Shown: positions 6,129 to 13,382 of the stretch, piece by piece | Layout: each line of letters begins with the position of its first letter | Numbering within the stretch: the first letter of the stretch is position 1 | Origin: a virus | Direction: 5' to 3' (one strand) | IMG/VR virus record: IMGVR_UViG_3300020190_000385 | Coordinates: 1 to 22,369 of that record | Length of the DNA: 22,369 nt | Made by a program: the position numbers and the translations under genes | Notes under the pieces: generated by a model | Database searches by the model: none | Told to the model about the DNA's origin: nothing | What the model saw: the letters and a program-made list of their open reading frames with translations, nothing else

Positions 6129-6698
6129 TTAAGTTGGTGTGCATCTAAAAGCACGGACAGAAATATTATTGTTATTAATACCATTATTTCCATAATTAGT
6201 GTCATCTGCTCTTGTTACCCACCATCCTTGCCCGTGTGAGTCGCTTGACCTATACCAATAATTGGTTCCATAGTAAGTCATAGTAGTTTGAGTTCTTGCA
6301 TCCCAATATCTCCAACATTGCCCAAAAGTCATTAACATACCAAGTTGGGGCACAAACCATCCACAAGATCCCATACAAGAGTTTGCTACTGTCACTGCGT
6401 CATCAACTGTTCCTCCACCTGTCCCTGCGGGCCTAGCTACTTCTGTGCAAGAAGGTGCAATAAAGTATTTACATGTTCCTGAACAACAAATTAGAAACCC
6501 TTTGCAATCAGAGGGTGGATTTTTTGCTTGGCAATATATTTCGTTTAAATTAAACCTACCAGCTCCAGGTACATTGTCACATCTACAACCTAATGCTATT
6601 GGGTTAAATGGGCAAGTCCTAGGACCAATAACTCCTCCATTGCCTCCAGTAGGACTTACAAGTCTAGTATTTAAATTAGAGGGTCTAAATGGTGCCAT
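6129..6698 (-). CDS. cysteine-containing C-terminal adhesin / tail tip protein (189 aa)
   Basis: The protein starts MAPFRPSNLNTR, like its paralogue at 20974-21690 (MAPFRPTHLNKR). It shares IALGCRC, ICC, FIAPSC, ANSxMGSxGWFVP and a closing RAFR. The C-terminal half, ending in VRAFR after a WYRSSDS segment, resembles the DUF1566-like receptor-binding domain of bacterial and phage surface proteins. It holds 13 cysteines; those at 38/40, 71/72, 84, 108 and 128 match cysteines in the paralogue, so they are probably structural. As the last gene of virion protein, chaperone, adhesin, it is a candidate host-recognition protein. That role is inferred from position and fold. Confidence 0.8.
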   Translation of the reverse strand: MAPFRPSNLNTRLVSPTGGNGGVIGPRTCPFNPIALGCRCDNVPGAGRFNLNEIYCQAKNPPSDCKGFLICCSGTCKYFIAPSCTEVARPAGTGGGTVDDAVTVANSCMGSCGWFVPQLGMLMTFGQCWRYWDARTQTTMTYYGTNYWYRSSDSHGQGWWVTRADDTNYGNNGINNNNISVRAFRCTPT

Positions 6699-6702
6699 AT
6701 TT

Positions 6703-7140
6703 TTACTCTGGTTGAGTTGGCCAGATCACATTTTTTGGATCAGTTGTGTTAGAAGGAAGATCTCTAAGATCTTTACGATAAGTTTTCCAAGCAGTAGAAA
6801 GAGTTGTTCCCTCTTCCTTTGCTTTAATAACAACCCAATCAGTTGAACTTAAAAGAAAATCTCTTTGTCCTCTCAATCTATTCCAAAAAAATTCATCTGG
6901 AATTGATGTGGTAATCCAATTTTGTTCTTCTGAACTCCATGCTTGAATTTCAACATCCGCATCAAATTCTGGTTTTGTGTATGGTCCAGTATATCCTGCT
7001 TTTGCAAGTTCTTCATTAGTAAAAGTTTCTACACCTTGTCTGAAGTTGGTTGCTCCCCAACCTTCTTGATAAAAAATTTCGTGAGGAAGAGGTTGTGGCT
7101 CTCCACCTTGATAAGAATAAAGTGCGTTTGGATCGGCCAT
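6703..7140 (-). CDS. tail fibre assembly chaperone-like protein (145 aa)
   Basis: The N terminus MADPNALYSYQGGEPQPLPHEI is nearly identical to the protein at 21703-22275. The C-terminal ~55 residues carry RDFLLSSTDW (93-102), YRKDLRDLP (121-129) and NVIWP (137-141). This is the pattern of small phage tail-assembly/fibre chaperone proteins related to XkdW and DUF4376. It probably helps fold or attach the adhesin encoded four bases downstream. A good ribosome binding site (AAGGGAG) precedes the ATG. The paralogue has an extra ~45-residue coiled-coil tail that this one lacks. Confidence 0.78.
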   Translation of the reverse strand: MADPNALYSYQGGEPQPLPHEIFYQEGWGATNFRQGVETFTNEELAKAGYTGPYTKPEFDADVEIQAWSSEEQNWITTSIPDEFFWNRLRGQRDFLLSSTDWVVIKAKEEGTTLSTAWKTYRKDLRDLPSNTTDPKNVIWPTQPE

Positions 7141-7164
7141 TTTTAATTTCTCCCTTATTAATTA

Positions 7165-7539
7165 TCAAAGATTGGTGATATCTTCGTAAGATACAACTAA
7201 ATCAATTGCACTTGCTGTTCCGCATAAAGCAGTAAGTGAACGTGCCTCTTCCAAATAAATTGAAGATGCTTTATCTAAAATAACAAGAGTGGATTTAGTC
7301 GCAATATCAATACCGTTTGCAATTGCCAGAGTAGTTCCTGCTCCAGCAGCTGCATCATTATACCTTACAGTAACAGTTGCAGTTGAAGCAGTTTTATTTG
7401 CAGCTACAATTGCATTGATTTTAAATACTTTTCCACTTCCAGCAGTATTGCTAACAATAGTTGTCGCAGTTGTTCCTAAAGTTTGGGATGTGGTAATGCC
7501 AAGAATAGTTGTTACGCCTACAATATTTGGAGCAGCCAT
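7165..7539 (-). CDS. small virion structural protein of receptor-binding module (124 aa)
   Basis: The sequence is rich in Ala, Thr, Val and Gly with alternating beta patterns (STATVTVRYNDAAAG, AIDLVVSYEDITNL). This is typical of a small beta-sandwich virion protein, such as a fibre adaptor or neck/fibre decoration. The last ~23 residues match the partial gene at the right edge of the window (SYEDITN near the C terminus in both), showing that the whole three-gene module is duplicated. A perfect T4-type late promoter box lies 34 bases upstream of the ATG, supporting a structural role. Exact position in the virion is unknown. Confidence 0.75.
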   Translation of the reverse strand: MAAPNIVGVTTILGITTSQTLGTTATTIVSNTAGSGKVFKINAIVAANKTASTATVTVRYNDAAAGAGTTLAIANGIDIATKSTLVILDKASSIYLEEARSLTALCGTASAIDLVVSYEDITNL

Positions 7540-7572
7540 GTTTTTATCTTAACGTGTGTTTGTAACTCTATT

Positions 7573-7580
7573 TATTTATA
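7573..7580 (-). promoter_or_regulatory. T4-type late promoter
   Basis: A perfect TATAAATA is present on the minus strand in the 45-base gap before the gene starting at 7539. T4-like phages use this -10 box with the gp55/gp33/gp45 late machinery. It would drive the module 7539-6129. Confidence 0.7.
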
Positions 7581-7584
7581 TTAT

Positions 7585-7875
7585 TTAAGATCTATGGGGA
7601 TGATCTCCAATTATTAATTTCAATGCAATTAATTTTGAAACACTTACTACAGGAATATTAGTTAACTGAGATCCATTTCCACTAAAAGTAGTTGCAGTAA
7701 TTATTCCAATAATATTAGCATTTTTTGCTGTTAAAAAACCAACTGTAGCAATCCCAGAAATATTTAAGTTTCCTTGGACAATGATTGGTTGTCCTTCACC
7801 AGTTGATGCTCCAGTGATAAACTGAACCTCACCATTATTATTTTTATTTACAATTGAATCAGAACGAATTCTCAT
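7585..7875 (-). CDS. tandem short fibre protein, copy D (96 aa)
   Basis: This is the last of four tandem paralogues. After the N-terminal MRIRSDSIVN it carries LNISGIATVGFLTAKNANI followed by GIITATTFSGNGSQLTN, a motif found many times in cyanophage fibre shafts. It is nearly identical to copy C over ~45 residues, but differs in the first third (EVQFITGASTGEG). Its ATG overlaps the stop of copy C by four bases. Each copy is too short for a whole fibre; it may be a trimeric collar or an alternating subunit of a hetero-oligomeric structure (inference). Confidence 0.8.
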   Translation of the reverse strand: MRIRSDSIVNKNNNGEVQFITGASTGEGQPIIVQGNLNISGIATVGFLTAKNANIIGIITATTFSGNGSQLTNIPVVSVSKLIALKLIIGDHPHRS

Positions 7876-8165
7876 GCTCGGTGAGGCAATGGATCTAGTA
7901 TCATCTTCAACGCAATAGATTTTGATGAACTTACTACAGGGACATTTGTTAATTGGGAACCATTTCCACTAAAAGTAGTTGCTGTAATTATTCCAGTAAT
8001 ATTAGCATTCTTTGCTGTTAAAAATCCAACAGTTGCTATTCCAGAAATATTTAAATTTCCTTGGATATTCAATAATTGACCAGATGGAACTGTTGCTCCA
8101 TATGATAATTGAACAGTGTTATTATCATTTCTATTAACAATTGAATTAACTCTAAGTCTTGCCAT
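7872..8165 (-). CDS. tandem short fibre protein, copy C (97 aa)
   Basis: The second-to-last tandem paralogue begins MARLRVNSIVNRND. It shares SYGA.xPSGQLLN and the LNISGIATVGFLTAKNANI block with copy B, and the ITGIITATTFSGNGSQL block with copy D. It therefore sits between them in sequence as well as in position. Its C terminus IALKMILDPLPHRA matches the end of copy D (GDHPHRS) in having a proline-histidine-arginine tail. At the DNA level its end shares an exact 53-base stretch with copy B (7912-7964 versus 8190-8242). Confidence 0.82.
   Translation of the reverse strand: MARLRVNSIVNRNDNNTVQLSYGATVPSGQLLNIQGNLNISGIATVGFLTAKNANITGIITATTFSGNGSQLTNVPVVSSSKSIALKMILDPLPHRA
7912..7964. repeat. 53-base direct repeat, left copy
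   Basis: These 53 bases are identical to 8190-8242, 278 bases away, about one gene length. Both encode the same region near the C termini of copies C and B (NGSQLTNVPVVSSSKSIAL). A further exact 29-base match lies at 8026-8054 and 8303-8331. The identity suggests recent duplication or continuing gene conversion. Confidence 0.9.
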
Positions 8166-8167
8166 TT

Positions 8168-8446
8168 TTAACTACCTATAATTGCAAGAGCAATAGATTT
8201 TGATGAACTTACTACAGGGACATTTGTTAATTGGGAACCATTACCAACAAATGAAGTTGCTGTAATAACACCTATAATATTGGCATTTTTTGCTGTTAAA
8301 AAACCAACAGTTGCTATTCCAGAAATATTTAAGTCCCCCTGAACATTTAATAATTGTCCAGATGGAATTGAAGCACCATAAGATAATGTGACTGCACCGG
8401 TGCCATTTACGTCTGTAATACTATCTACTCTGATTTGTGATGGCAT
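8168..8446 (-). CDS. tandem short fibre protein, copy B (92 aa)
   Basis: The second tandem paralogue begins MPSQIRVDSITDVNGTG, with the conserved RVxSIT start, SYGASIPSGQLLN, the LNISGIATVGFLTAKNANI block and VITATSFVGNGSQLTN. It lacks the PHR tail of copies C and D and ends IALAIIGS. The ribosome binding site GAGGAAAG precedes the ATG, and the gene is separated by only two bases from copy C. Membership in the fibre shaft/adaptor group rests on the ITATxFxGNGS motif; exact structural role is unknown. Confidence 0.82.
   Translation of the reverse strand: MPSQIRVDSITDVNGTGAVTLSYGASIPSGQLLNVQGDLNISGIATVGFLTAKNANIIGVITATSFVGNGSQLTNVPVVSSSKSIALAIIGS
8190..8242. repeat. 53-base direct repeat, right copy
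   Basis: This is the second copy of the exact 53-base repeat described at 7912-7964. Recombination between the two would delete one 278-base unit and leave a fused fibre ORF in frame, because both copies encode the same frame. Confidence 0.9.
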
Positions 8447-8456
8447 TGTTCTTTCC

Positions 8457-8738
8457 TCAGGTTATTAGATGAAGACCGATGGCTTTTCCTGTTAATGTTC
8501 CACCAGGAATGTTAGTGATACCTGCTGCTGAACCAGAAAATGTCGTTGCTGTTAAAATTCCAACAGATAATCCAGATGATAGTTTAATCTCAGTTATTGT
8601 TGCAACACCAGTTGTACTCATATTAATCACACTTTGAGTAATTGTTGGAGATCCACTTGCAAAAGTTGCTCCTCTGGTAAACTCTACTGGACCAGTTCCC
8701 GTTTCATTTGTTATACTTTGAACTCTAAGTACTGACAT
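8457..8738 (-). CDS. tandem short fibre protein, copy A (93 aa)
   Basis: The first and most diverged of four tandem paralogues begins MSVLRVQSITNETGTG. It keeps the RVQSIT start, the VxxTRGA turn, the GVATI...GILTATTFSG core and an ITNIP segment, but its middle (STTGVATITEIKLSSGLSV) differs from the others. This is consistent with an older duplication. A strong ribosome binding site (AGGAGA) precedes the ATG. It lies ten bases downstream of the MTKARDIS fibre protein, so the five form one late operon with it. Confidence 0.8.
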   Translation of the reverse strand: MSVLRVQSITNETGTGPVEFTRGATFASGSPTITQSVINMSTTGVATITEIKLSSGLSVGILTATTFSGSAAGITNIPGGTLTGKAIGLHLIT

Positions 8739-8749
8739 AAATTCTCCTG

Positions 8750-9106
8750 TTATACGATAACATATGATACACCAGCACCTACAGTAACTGTAGTTGCAGT
8801 TCCTGTGATAGTAATAGGTCCAATCATTGCATAATTTGTTCCTTGTGCAAAACTATCACCCAAATCAAGACTTTCAAAAATTAATGCTGAGTTTGCTACA
8901 GCTCTACATGACAAAATACCAGTGGTAGAAACACCACCACCCCCACCACCTTGAATACTAATATCAACTGTTCCGCCAGAAACTCTAAAGGTATTACCTG
9001 TGCCAATAAAGTTTAGTTGGGTTATGCCAACTCCAGCAATAACAGAACTCGCAGACTGAATTCCTACACCTAAACCATAACGAGATATGTCCCGTGCTTT
9101 TGTCAT
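8750..9106 (-). CDS. short tail fibre protein, MTKARDIS type (118 aa)
   Basis: The N terminus MTKARDISRYGLG is the start seen on many cyanophage fibre and baseplate-attached proteins. The middle has GVGITQLNFIGTGNTFRVSG, which matches the short protein at 14031-14219 (ATTINFIGLGNTF). A run of six glycines (residues ~53-58) acts as a hinge before a compact C-terminal beta domain ending GAGVSYVIV. At 118 residues it is far shorter than typical shaft proteins and may be an adaptor to which the tandem ORFs or other fibres bind. A TATAAATA box lies 18 bases upstream. Confidence 0.8.
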   Translation of the reverse strand: MTKARDISRYGLGVGIQSASSVIAGVGITQLNFIGTGNTFRVSGGTVDISIQGGGGGGVSTTGILSCRAVANSALIFESLDLGDSFAQGTNYAMIGPITITGTATTVTVGAGVSYVIV

Positions 9107-9123
9107 CTTATAATCTTTTTAGT

Positions 9124-9131
9124 TATTTATA
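9124..9131 (-). promoter_or_regulatory. T4-type late promoter
   Basis: A perfect TATAAATA on the minus strand sits 18 bases before the ATG at 9106. It lies in the 30-base gap after the glycosyltransferase stop, and separates the modification cassette from the fibre operon 9106-7585. Confidence 0.7.
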
Positions 9132-9136
9132 ATAAG

Positions 9137-9904
9137 TTATTTGTAGTCATATATGATTTTATTTATTTTGATGTTTTTATGCTCATTGTTGATTATTTCT
9201 CCCCAATCTATAAATGGGGAAATATGATTTGCATCACAATGAGTTGAATATCCAGGAAGACAAGATACGATAAATTTTTCATGCTCTTGACTTAACTTCC
9301 AAAATTTATCATAATCTTTGGAAAAATGAAATCCATCTTTTTCTTTTATTCCATTTTCTGAATATTCTTTATGAATTTCATAGTCTTCTAATAATGTGGA
9401 ATATTTGCAGGCAAAAGTATTTGTAGTTGCAGGAACAGCTCTCCAATGTGTGCTTTGTGTTGTAAAAATTTTACAAAAAAAATCACTATTTAAAAAATAA
9501 TCAAAATCATACAAGGTTACATATGCAGGATTTAGAGTAAATCCCTCTAAAAGTATTTTGCACCAGTTTGGACGATGTAAATAATCATCTTCTAAAAAAT
9601 AAATGATTGTATCATCTGAATAATTTTTAGAAATAACATAGTTCATTGTTTCTATAAAACTATCACATTCTGAACCATAGTTCACAATTTTTACATTTGG
9701 TTCATCATTAAGAAAAGTATTTTTAATATTCCCATAAAACTCATCATATACAATATGATAATCCACAAGTTTTGGATCTAAAGTATTTTTAAAATTTTTA
9801 AATGCTTTGAATTTACTAAACCAAGTTGGTCTTGTTCTATCTGGTAATTCTTGTAATTTAGAATAGTAACAGTGTCTTAAAAATACTTGTATTGGTTTTA
9901 TCAT
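9137..9904 (-). CDS. glycosyltransferase, EDDY type (255 aa)
   Basis: A GT-A-like motif FLEDDYLHRPNW (residues ~103-114) provides the acidic EDD that would bind metal and nucleotide sugar. Downstream are THWRAVPATTNTFACKY, LPGYSTHCD and SPFIDW, which I recall as a conserved set in phage and cyanobacterial glycosyltransferases of this type. The start is the ATG at 9904, one base after the methyltransferase stop; an in-frame TTG at 9967 would overlap by 62 bases. It would add a sugar in the cytoplasm; donor and acceptor are unknown. It is the last gene of the 14000-9137 cassette, just before a late promoter. Confidence 0.82.
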   Translation of the reverse strand: MIKPIQVFLRHCYYSKLQELPDRTRPTWFSKFKAFKNFKNTLDPKLVDYHIVYDEFYGNIKNTFLNDEPNVKIVNYGSECDSFIETMNYVISKNYSDDTIIYFLEDDYLHRPNWCKILLEGFTLNPAYVTLYDFDYFLNSDFFCKIFTTQSTHWRAVPATTNTFACKYSTLLEDYEIHKEYSENGIKEKDGFHFSKDYDKFWKLSQEHEKFIVSCLPGYSTHCDANHISPFIDWGEIINNEHKNIKINKIIYDYK

Positions 9905-9905
9905 T

Positions 9906-10553
9906 TCATTGATAGTTAATTTTTTTTTTAATTGTAATTGTGGGACAATATAAAGTTTGATCAACAATATAGTTACAATTTTCTGGGACGTTTATTTCAA
10001 ATTCTTCAAAGGAAATAATACTCAAATAATCTTTTAAAAAATAATTCCATTCATTTTTATATTTTTTTAATTCATTCACACTTACAGCACAATAAAAAGA
10101 AAACCTTACATAATTTTTTAAGTTACTTTTTATTTCATTTAAAAAACATATATTTCTACATGGAATGTTTGGGTTTATTTTGCAAAGTTCCAAATGTTTT
10201 ATATCATAATCATCAAAAAATATACAATCAAATTTTGGTAATATTTTATAAATGTCTTCCCATCTACCAAAAATAATATTAATTGGGTGATTATATTGTT
10301 TTTTCCATTCTAGTGCTCTTTGGTATGTTTTCTCATCACATTCAATTACAGTATAGGAATTAATTGGAAATTTTTGTATTTCTGTTGCTGAGTATCCAAA
10401 ACCAAAACCAATCTCCAAAACATCACCAAATGGTTGAAGTTTTTGAATACAAGCTTCCATATAAGGTTTTTCCCACTCCATCATAATTTGATGCTTTTGA
10501 GTGGAGTCTAAAAGAATATCTTTATTATTTTCATCTTTTAATAAAATATTCAT
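9906..10553 (-). CDS. SAM methyltransferase, guanidinoacetate/arginine methyltransferase-like (215 aa)
   Basis: Motif I is VLEIGFGFG (45-53), with E71 (VIECD) in the position that binds the SAM ribose and FFDDY (112-116) as motif IV. The start of the domain, QIMMEWEKPYMEACI (22-36), and the GRWEDI segment resemble guanidinoacetate N-methyltransferase and the RMT2 arginine methyltransferases rather than generic sugar methyltransferases. The acceptor might therefore be a guanidino or amide nitrogen, or the family may have been reused for sugars. It lies between a GT4-like and an EDDY-type glycosyltransferase, which favours glycan or glycoprotein capping. The gene is very AT-rich. Confidence 0.8.
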   Translation of the reverse strand: MNILLKDENNKDILLDSTQKHQIMMEWEKPYMEACIQKLQPFGDVLEIGFGFGYSATEIQKFPINSYTVIECDEKTYQRALEWKKQYNHPINIIFGRWEDIYKILPKFDCIFFDDYDIKHLELCKINPNIPCRNICFLNEIKSNLKNYVRFSFYCAVSVNELKKYKNEWNYFLKDYLSIISFEEFEINVPENCNYIVDQTLYCPTITIKKKINYQ

Positions 10554-10611
10554 TGAGGAATGAAATGATTTTTTCTGAATAATATCTCAAAAATATTTGT
10601 ATATTTTTTAG

Positions 10612-11619
10612 TCATTGATATAAAAATGAATTTGATTTTAAAATTTTTTTATGAGATAAATTTTCCAAATCTTTAAGTAATTCAATCCATTCTTGTATTC
10701 TCTTTTCCCAATTGAAAAAATAATCTACGTATTCCTTTTGTTTTTTTAAATGACTTTGAATTTCTTGATCATTGACAATATTTATTGCTTTTTTTAAAAC
10801 ATAATAAAATTTTTCTTCATGCAAAATAATTTTTTCATGATATGGATACATCATTGTCCAGTTAGATGCTGTCTCTGGAAGACCTCCATAATTAGGATGA
10901 ACACATAAACAACCAGCACTCATTGCCTCTAAAAGTGATAAACAAGAAGTTTCTGGTGTAATATTTGGATAAGCACAAATATGAGAATATGCTAATGATT
11001 TTTTAACTTTTTCATTTGATACATAACCAATATTATTAATTTTTGGATGATTTTCTAACTTTTGATATAAAGTGCTATTTTCATACTTTTTTTGTAAAGT
11101 TTTCATTCCATAAATTTCCCAAGAAGAATAAATTTTAAGTTCAATATTATCATGTTCACTGCACAATTTTTCAAAAACATTAACTAACAGAGAAAGACCT
11201 CTATCTGGAACTGCATTATATGTTAATATAATTTTATCTTTTGGTTTTTTTTGAAATTGAATTGGATTTATTGCATTTTTTATTACAATGCAATAATTTC
11301 TTGGGATATTGTAAGTTTTAATCCAATTTTCCATTTGATAATGAGAAACGAACACAAGTTTGTGAAAATTTCTCCAACCACCATTAGATAATGGTTTTGT
11401 ATTTTTATATTTTAAATTTTTTAATAATTTTTCATTAATTTCTGGATTTAGGTGTGACCAATAAATTCTTATTTTTGTTTCATCTAAATTTTCAAATCTA
11501 TCTGTAATAATTTGAAATTTATTTAAAAATTCTTTCGGTAATCTATTTTGCATCTCACACTTAATAATCTCTGTTCCACCTTTTGCTGATTTACTAAAAG
11601 TATCAAATTCTATTGCCAT
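10612..11619 (-). CDS. GT4-like glycosyltransferase (335 aa)
   Basis: This is a two-domain GT-B fold typical of GT4 (Glycos_transf_1). The N-terminal loop SAKGGTEI (11-18) would approach the nucleotide sugar. The C-terminal EX7E motif is E223 to E231 (PETSCLSLLEAMSAG), followed by the conserved P-x-YGGLPE. Length is normal. It retains both key glutamates, so it is probably a retaining transferase using a nucleotide sugar in the cytoplasm. It overlaps the GT9-like gene by 17 bases and is followed after 58 bases by the methyltransferase, all in one operon. Donor and acceptor are unknown. Confidence 0.88.
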   Translation of the reverse strand: MAIEFDTFSKSAKGGTEIIKCEMQNRLPKEFLNKFQIITDRFENLDETKIRIYWSHLNPEINEKLLKNLKYKNTKPLSNGGWRNFHKLVFVSHYQMENWIKTYNIPRNYCIVIKNAINPIQFQKKPKDKIILTYNAVPDRGLSLLVNVFEKLCSEHDNIELKIYSSWEIYGMKTLQKKYENSTLYQKLENHPKINNIGYVSNEKVKKSLAYSHICAYPNITPETSCLSLLEAMSAGCLCVHPNYGGLPETASNWTMMYPYHEKIILHEEKFYYVLKKAINIVNDQEIQSHLKKQKEYVDYFFNWEKRIQEWIELLKDLENLSHKKILKSNSFLYQ

Positions 11620-12544
11620 TCAAAATGCCTATTAAATCTTCCTTGATTTTTTCACATATATTCAAAATTTCATCATCAGTGTATTCCATACATTCCTTGT
11701 TCAATCTTTCTGCCATGTTGGACTGTAATCCAGAAATTCTCATTGGAGAATATAGTGGTTTTTTTCTTTGAATAATTCTAAAATAATCAGGATATGACAT
11801 ATTAATTGCATCAGTTCCACCCATAATTACACATCCTTGAGTGCCTGTTGCTCTTGCAATATGTTGTCCCACACTATCGCAACCAACTAAATAATCAACT
11901 TGAGATATTACTCCCATCCAGTCACGAATATGAAGATCTGGTTGAGGAACATATACGAATTTATTATCTTCGGAAAGAAGATGAGGATATCCCATGTAAA
12001 TAATGTTGTAATCTTTTGCAAGAAGTTCGCAAAGTTTATTAAACATATTCTCTGGCAATGATCTCAAACTATCGTCATAGACCCCCACAGGACATACTTG
12101 AGCAGTTGATCCATAAGGATTAATAACAATTGTTTGTTCTTTTTTTTGCATTTCATATGCGTTATAAATGATTTCTTGACCTCTACGAATTTCTGCTTGA
12201 GAAAGATTGAGAGTTTCATATTCCAAATCAGAGTGATCTTCAGTTTCGTTAATAATCTCATCAAAAGCCTCTGCTAAAGATATTTTTCCCTTATAAAAAT
12301 TTGGAAGACGATAAGGTTCTGGAGAAATGACTTCATCTGCTTTCATAAAAATATTTTCCCAAACACCTTTTGTATCTGGATTAAAAGTTCTTTCTTGAAG
12401 TTCTGTAATACCTAAAGGGACATAATCCCAACCAAAAATATTAACATACCAGTCTTCATCTGAATGATTTTTGTGATATTTGAGAAGTGCTGGAAGTGCT
12501 GTAATTACTCTACCTATTCCACCATCAATGTTGATAATTTTCAT
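11603..12544 (-). CDS. GT9-like (heptosyltransferase family) glycosyltransferase (313 aa)
   Basis: The layout is that of GT9/heptosyltransferase-like GT-B enzymes. The N-terminal DGGIGRVITALPAL (7-20) corresponds to the GDxIxALPAL loop. The second-domain start INPYGSTAQ (141-149) follows, then DYLVGCDSVGQHIARATGTQ (217-236), the donor-binding region with the conserved C/GxDSG-type turn and HIA. Heptosyltransferases act on LPS core, but phage relatives may use other sugars, so a heptose donor should not be assumed. Its ATG overlaps the sulfotransferase stop by four bases, so the two are translated together. Confidence 0.85.
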   Translation of the reverse strand: MKIINIDGGIGRVITALPALLKYHKNHSDEDWYVNIFGWDYVPLGITELQERTFNPDTKGVWENIFMKADEVISPEPYRLPNFYKGKISLAEAFDEIINETEDHSDLEYETLNLSQAEIRRGQEIIYNAYEMQKKEQTIVINPYGSTAQVCPVGVYDDSLRSLPENMFNKLCELLAKDYNIIYMGYPHLLSEDNKFVYVPQPDLHIRDWMGVISQVDYLVGCDSVGQHIARATGTQGCVIMGGTDAINMSYPDYFRIIQRKKPLYSPMRISGLQSNMAERLNKECMEYTDDEILNICEKIKEDLIGILNGNRI

Positions 12545-13377
12545 TTGTACTCGATGAATTTTTTGTCTAATTTGGTAATGATATCCGCATTTGGTTTATA
12601 TCCATCCCTCCAAAATTCCATACCCATTTCCTTATATTTTTTAACTATCTCCGGAGGAAAAATATTTTTTGGTGGATTGTACTCTACTTTCCTTTTAACA
12701 GTATGAAGATCTTTTAAGTTACAGGTTTTATCAAAAGTTTCATTTGAGTATTCAACATTTTTAAAATCATGTTCATAATAAGGTTTTTCTAAGAAATTAT
12801 AAATTTCTTTCATAGTTTTTTCTGGATATTTACATAAATTTTCATATTCAATAAGCAGTATCATTTCTGGATTTAGTGCGTATCCTTCTTGCAATGAAAT
12901 CCAAGAACCTGCAACAAGTCCTCCATTCCTACCCATCATATCATCACATCTTGCGAATACATTATCCGTATGGTTAGCAAATGTTTTGGTATGAAATGGA
13001 TTTTTAGAAGAAATAACTTCAAATGAATTGAGAATGGATACAATATCTCTAACAGGACATAAAATTTTTGTATAAGGGAAAAGTGCTTTAAGAAAATTTG
13101 TTTTTTTTGTCCAACCTCTTGAACTGTCAAAGATGACAGGTTTATCTATATGTTTATAGTATCCATCAAGAATTCCATACATTAAATTTTTTCTTTGATC
13201 TTCTGTAGATGTAAGATTAGTTTCTGAACTTGTGATATTATCAATTGAAGTTTCTGTAATTGTTTGTACTGGTGATGCAATGTCGGCATAAAAATCTGGA
13301 TTTTGTTTTAAAATACCAGAAAGCAACGTAGATCCAGACCTTGGAAGACCAGATATGAAATAGTATGACTTCATCAT
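12541..13377 (-). CDS. PAPS-dependent sulfotransferase (278 aa), paralogue
   Basis: This enzyme has the same length (278) and start (MMKSYYFISG) as the one at 5246-6082. It carries the 5'-phosphosulfate loop GLPRSGSTLL (10-19) and the 3'-phosphate motif CPVRDIVSILNSFE (107-120). The two differ most around residues 33-70 and 120-150, where acceptor recognition often lies, so they may sulfate different acceptors. It lies five bases downstream of an oxygenase gene and overlaps the GT9-like gene by four bases. That order (hydroxylate, sulfate, glycosylate) is suggestive, but the reaction sequence is inference. Confidence 0.9.
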   Translation of the reverse strand: MMKSYYFISGLPRSGSTLLSGILKQNPDFYADIASPVQTITETSIDNITSSETNLTSTEDQRKNLMYGILDGYYKHIDKPVIFDSSRGWTKKTNFLKALFPYTKILCPVRDIVSILNSFEVISSKNPFHTKTFANHTDNVFARCDDMMGRNGGLVAGSWISLQEGYALNPEMILLIEYENLCKYPEKTMKEIYNFLEKPYYEHDFKNVEYSNETFDKTCNLKDLHTVKRKVEYNPPKNIFPPEIVKKYKEMGMEFWRDGYKPNADIITKLDKKFIEYK

Positions 13378-13382
13378 ATCAA

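Noticed and set aside
1154-9967. Upstream TTG starts that would lengthen the genes starting at 1103, 1885, 2704, 4621 and 9904.
   Set aside because: Each has a nearby ATG that fits the preceding gene better, and the extra residues carry no recognisable domain; the one at 1154 lies inside a promoter.
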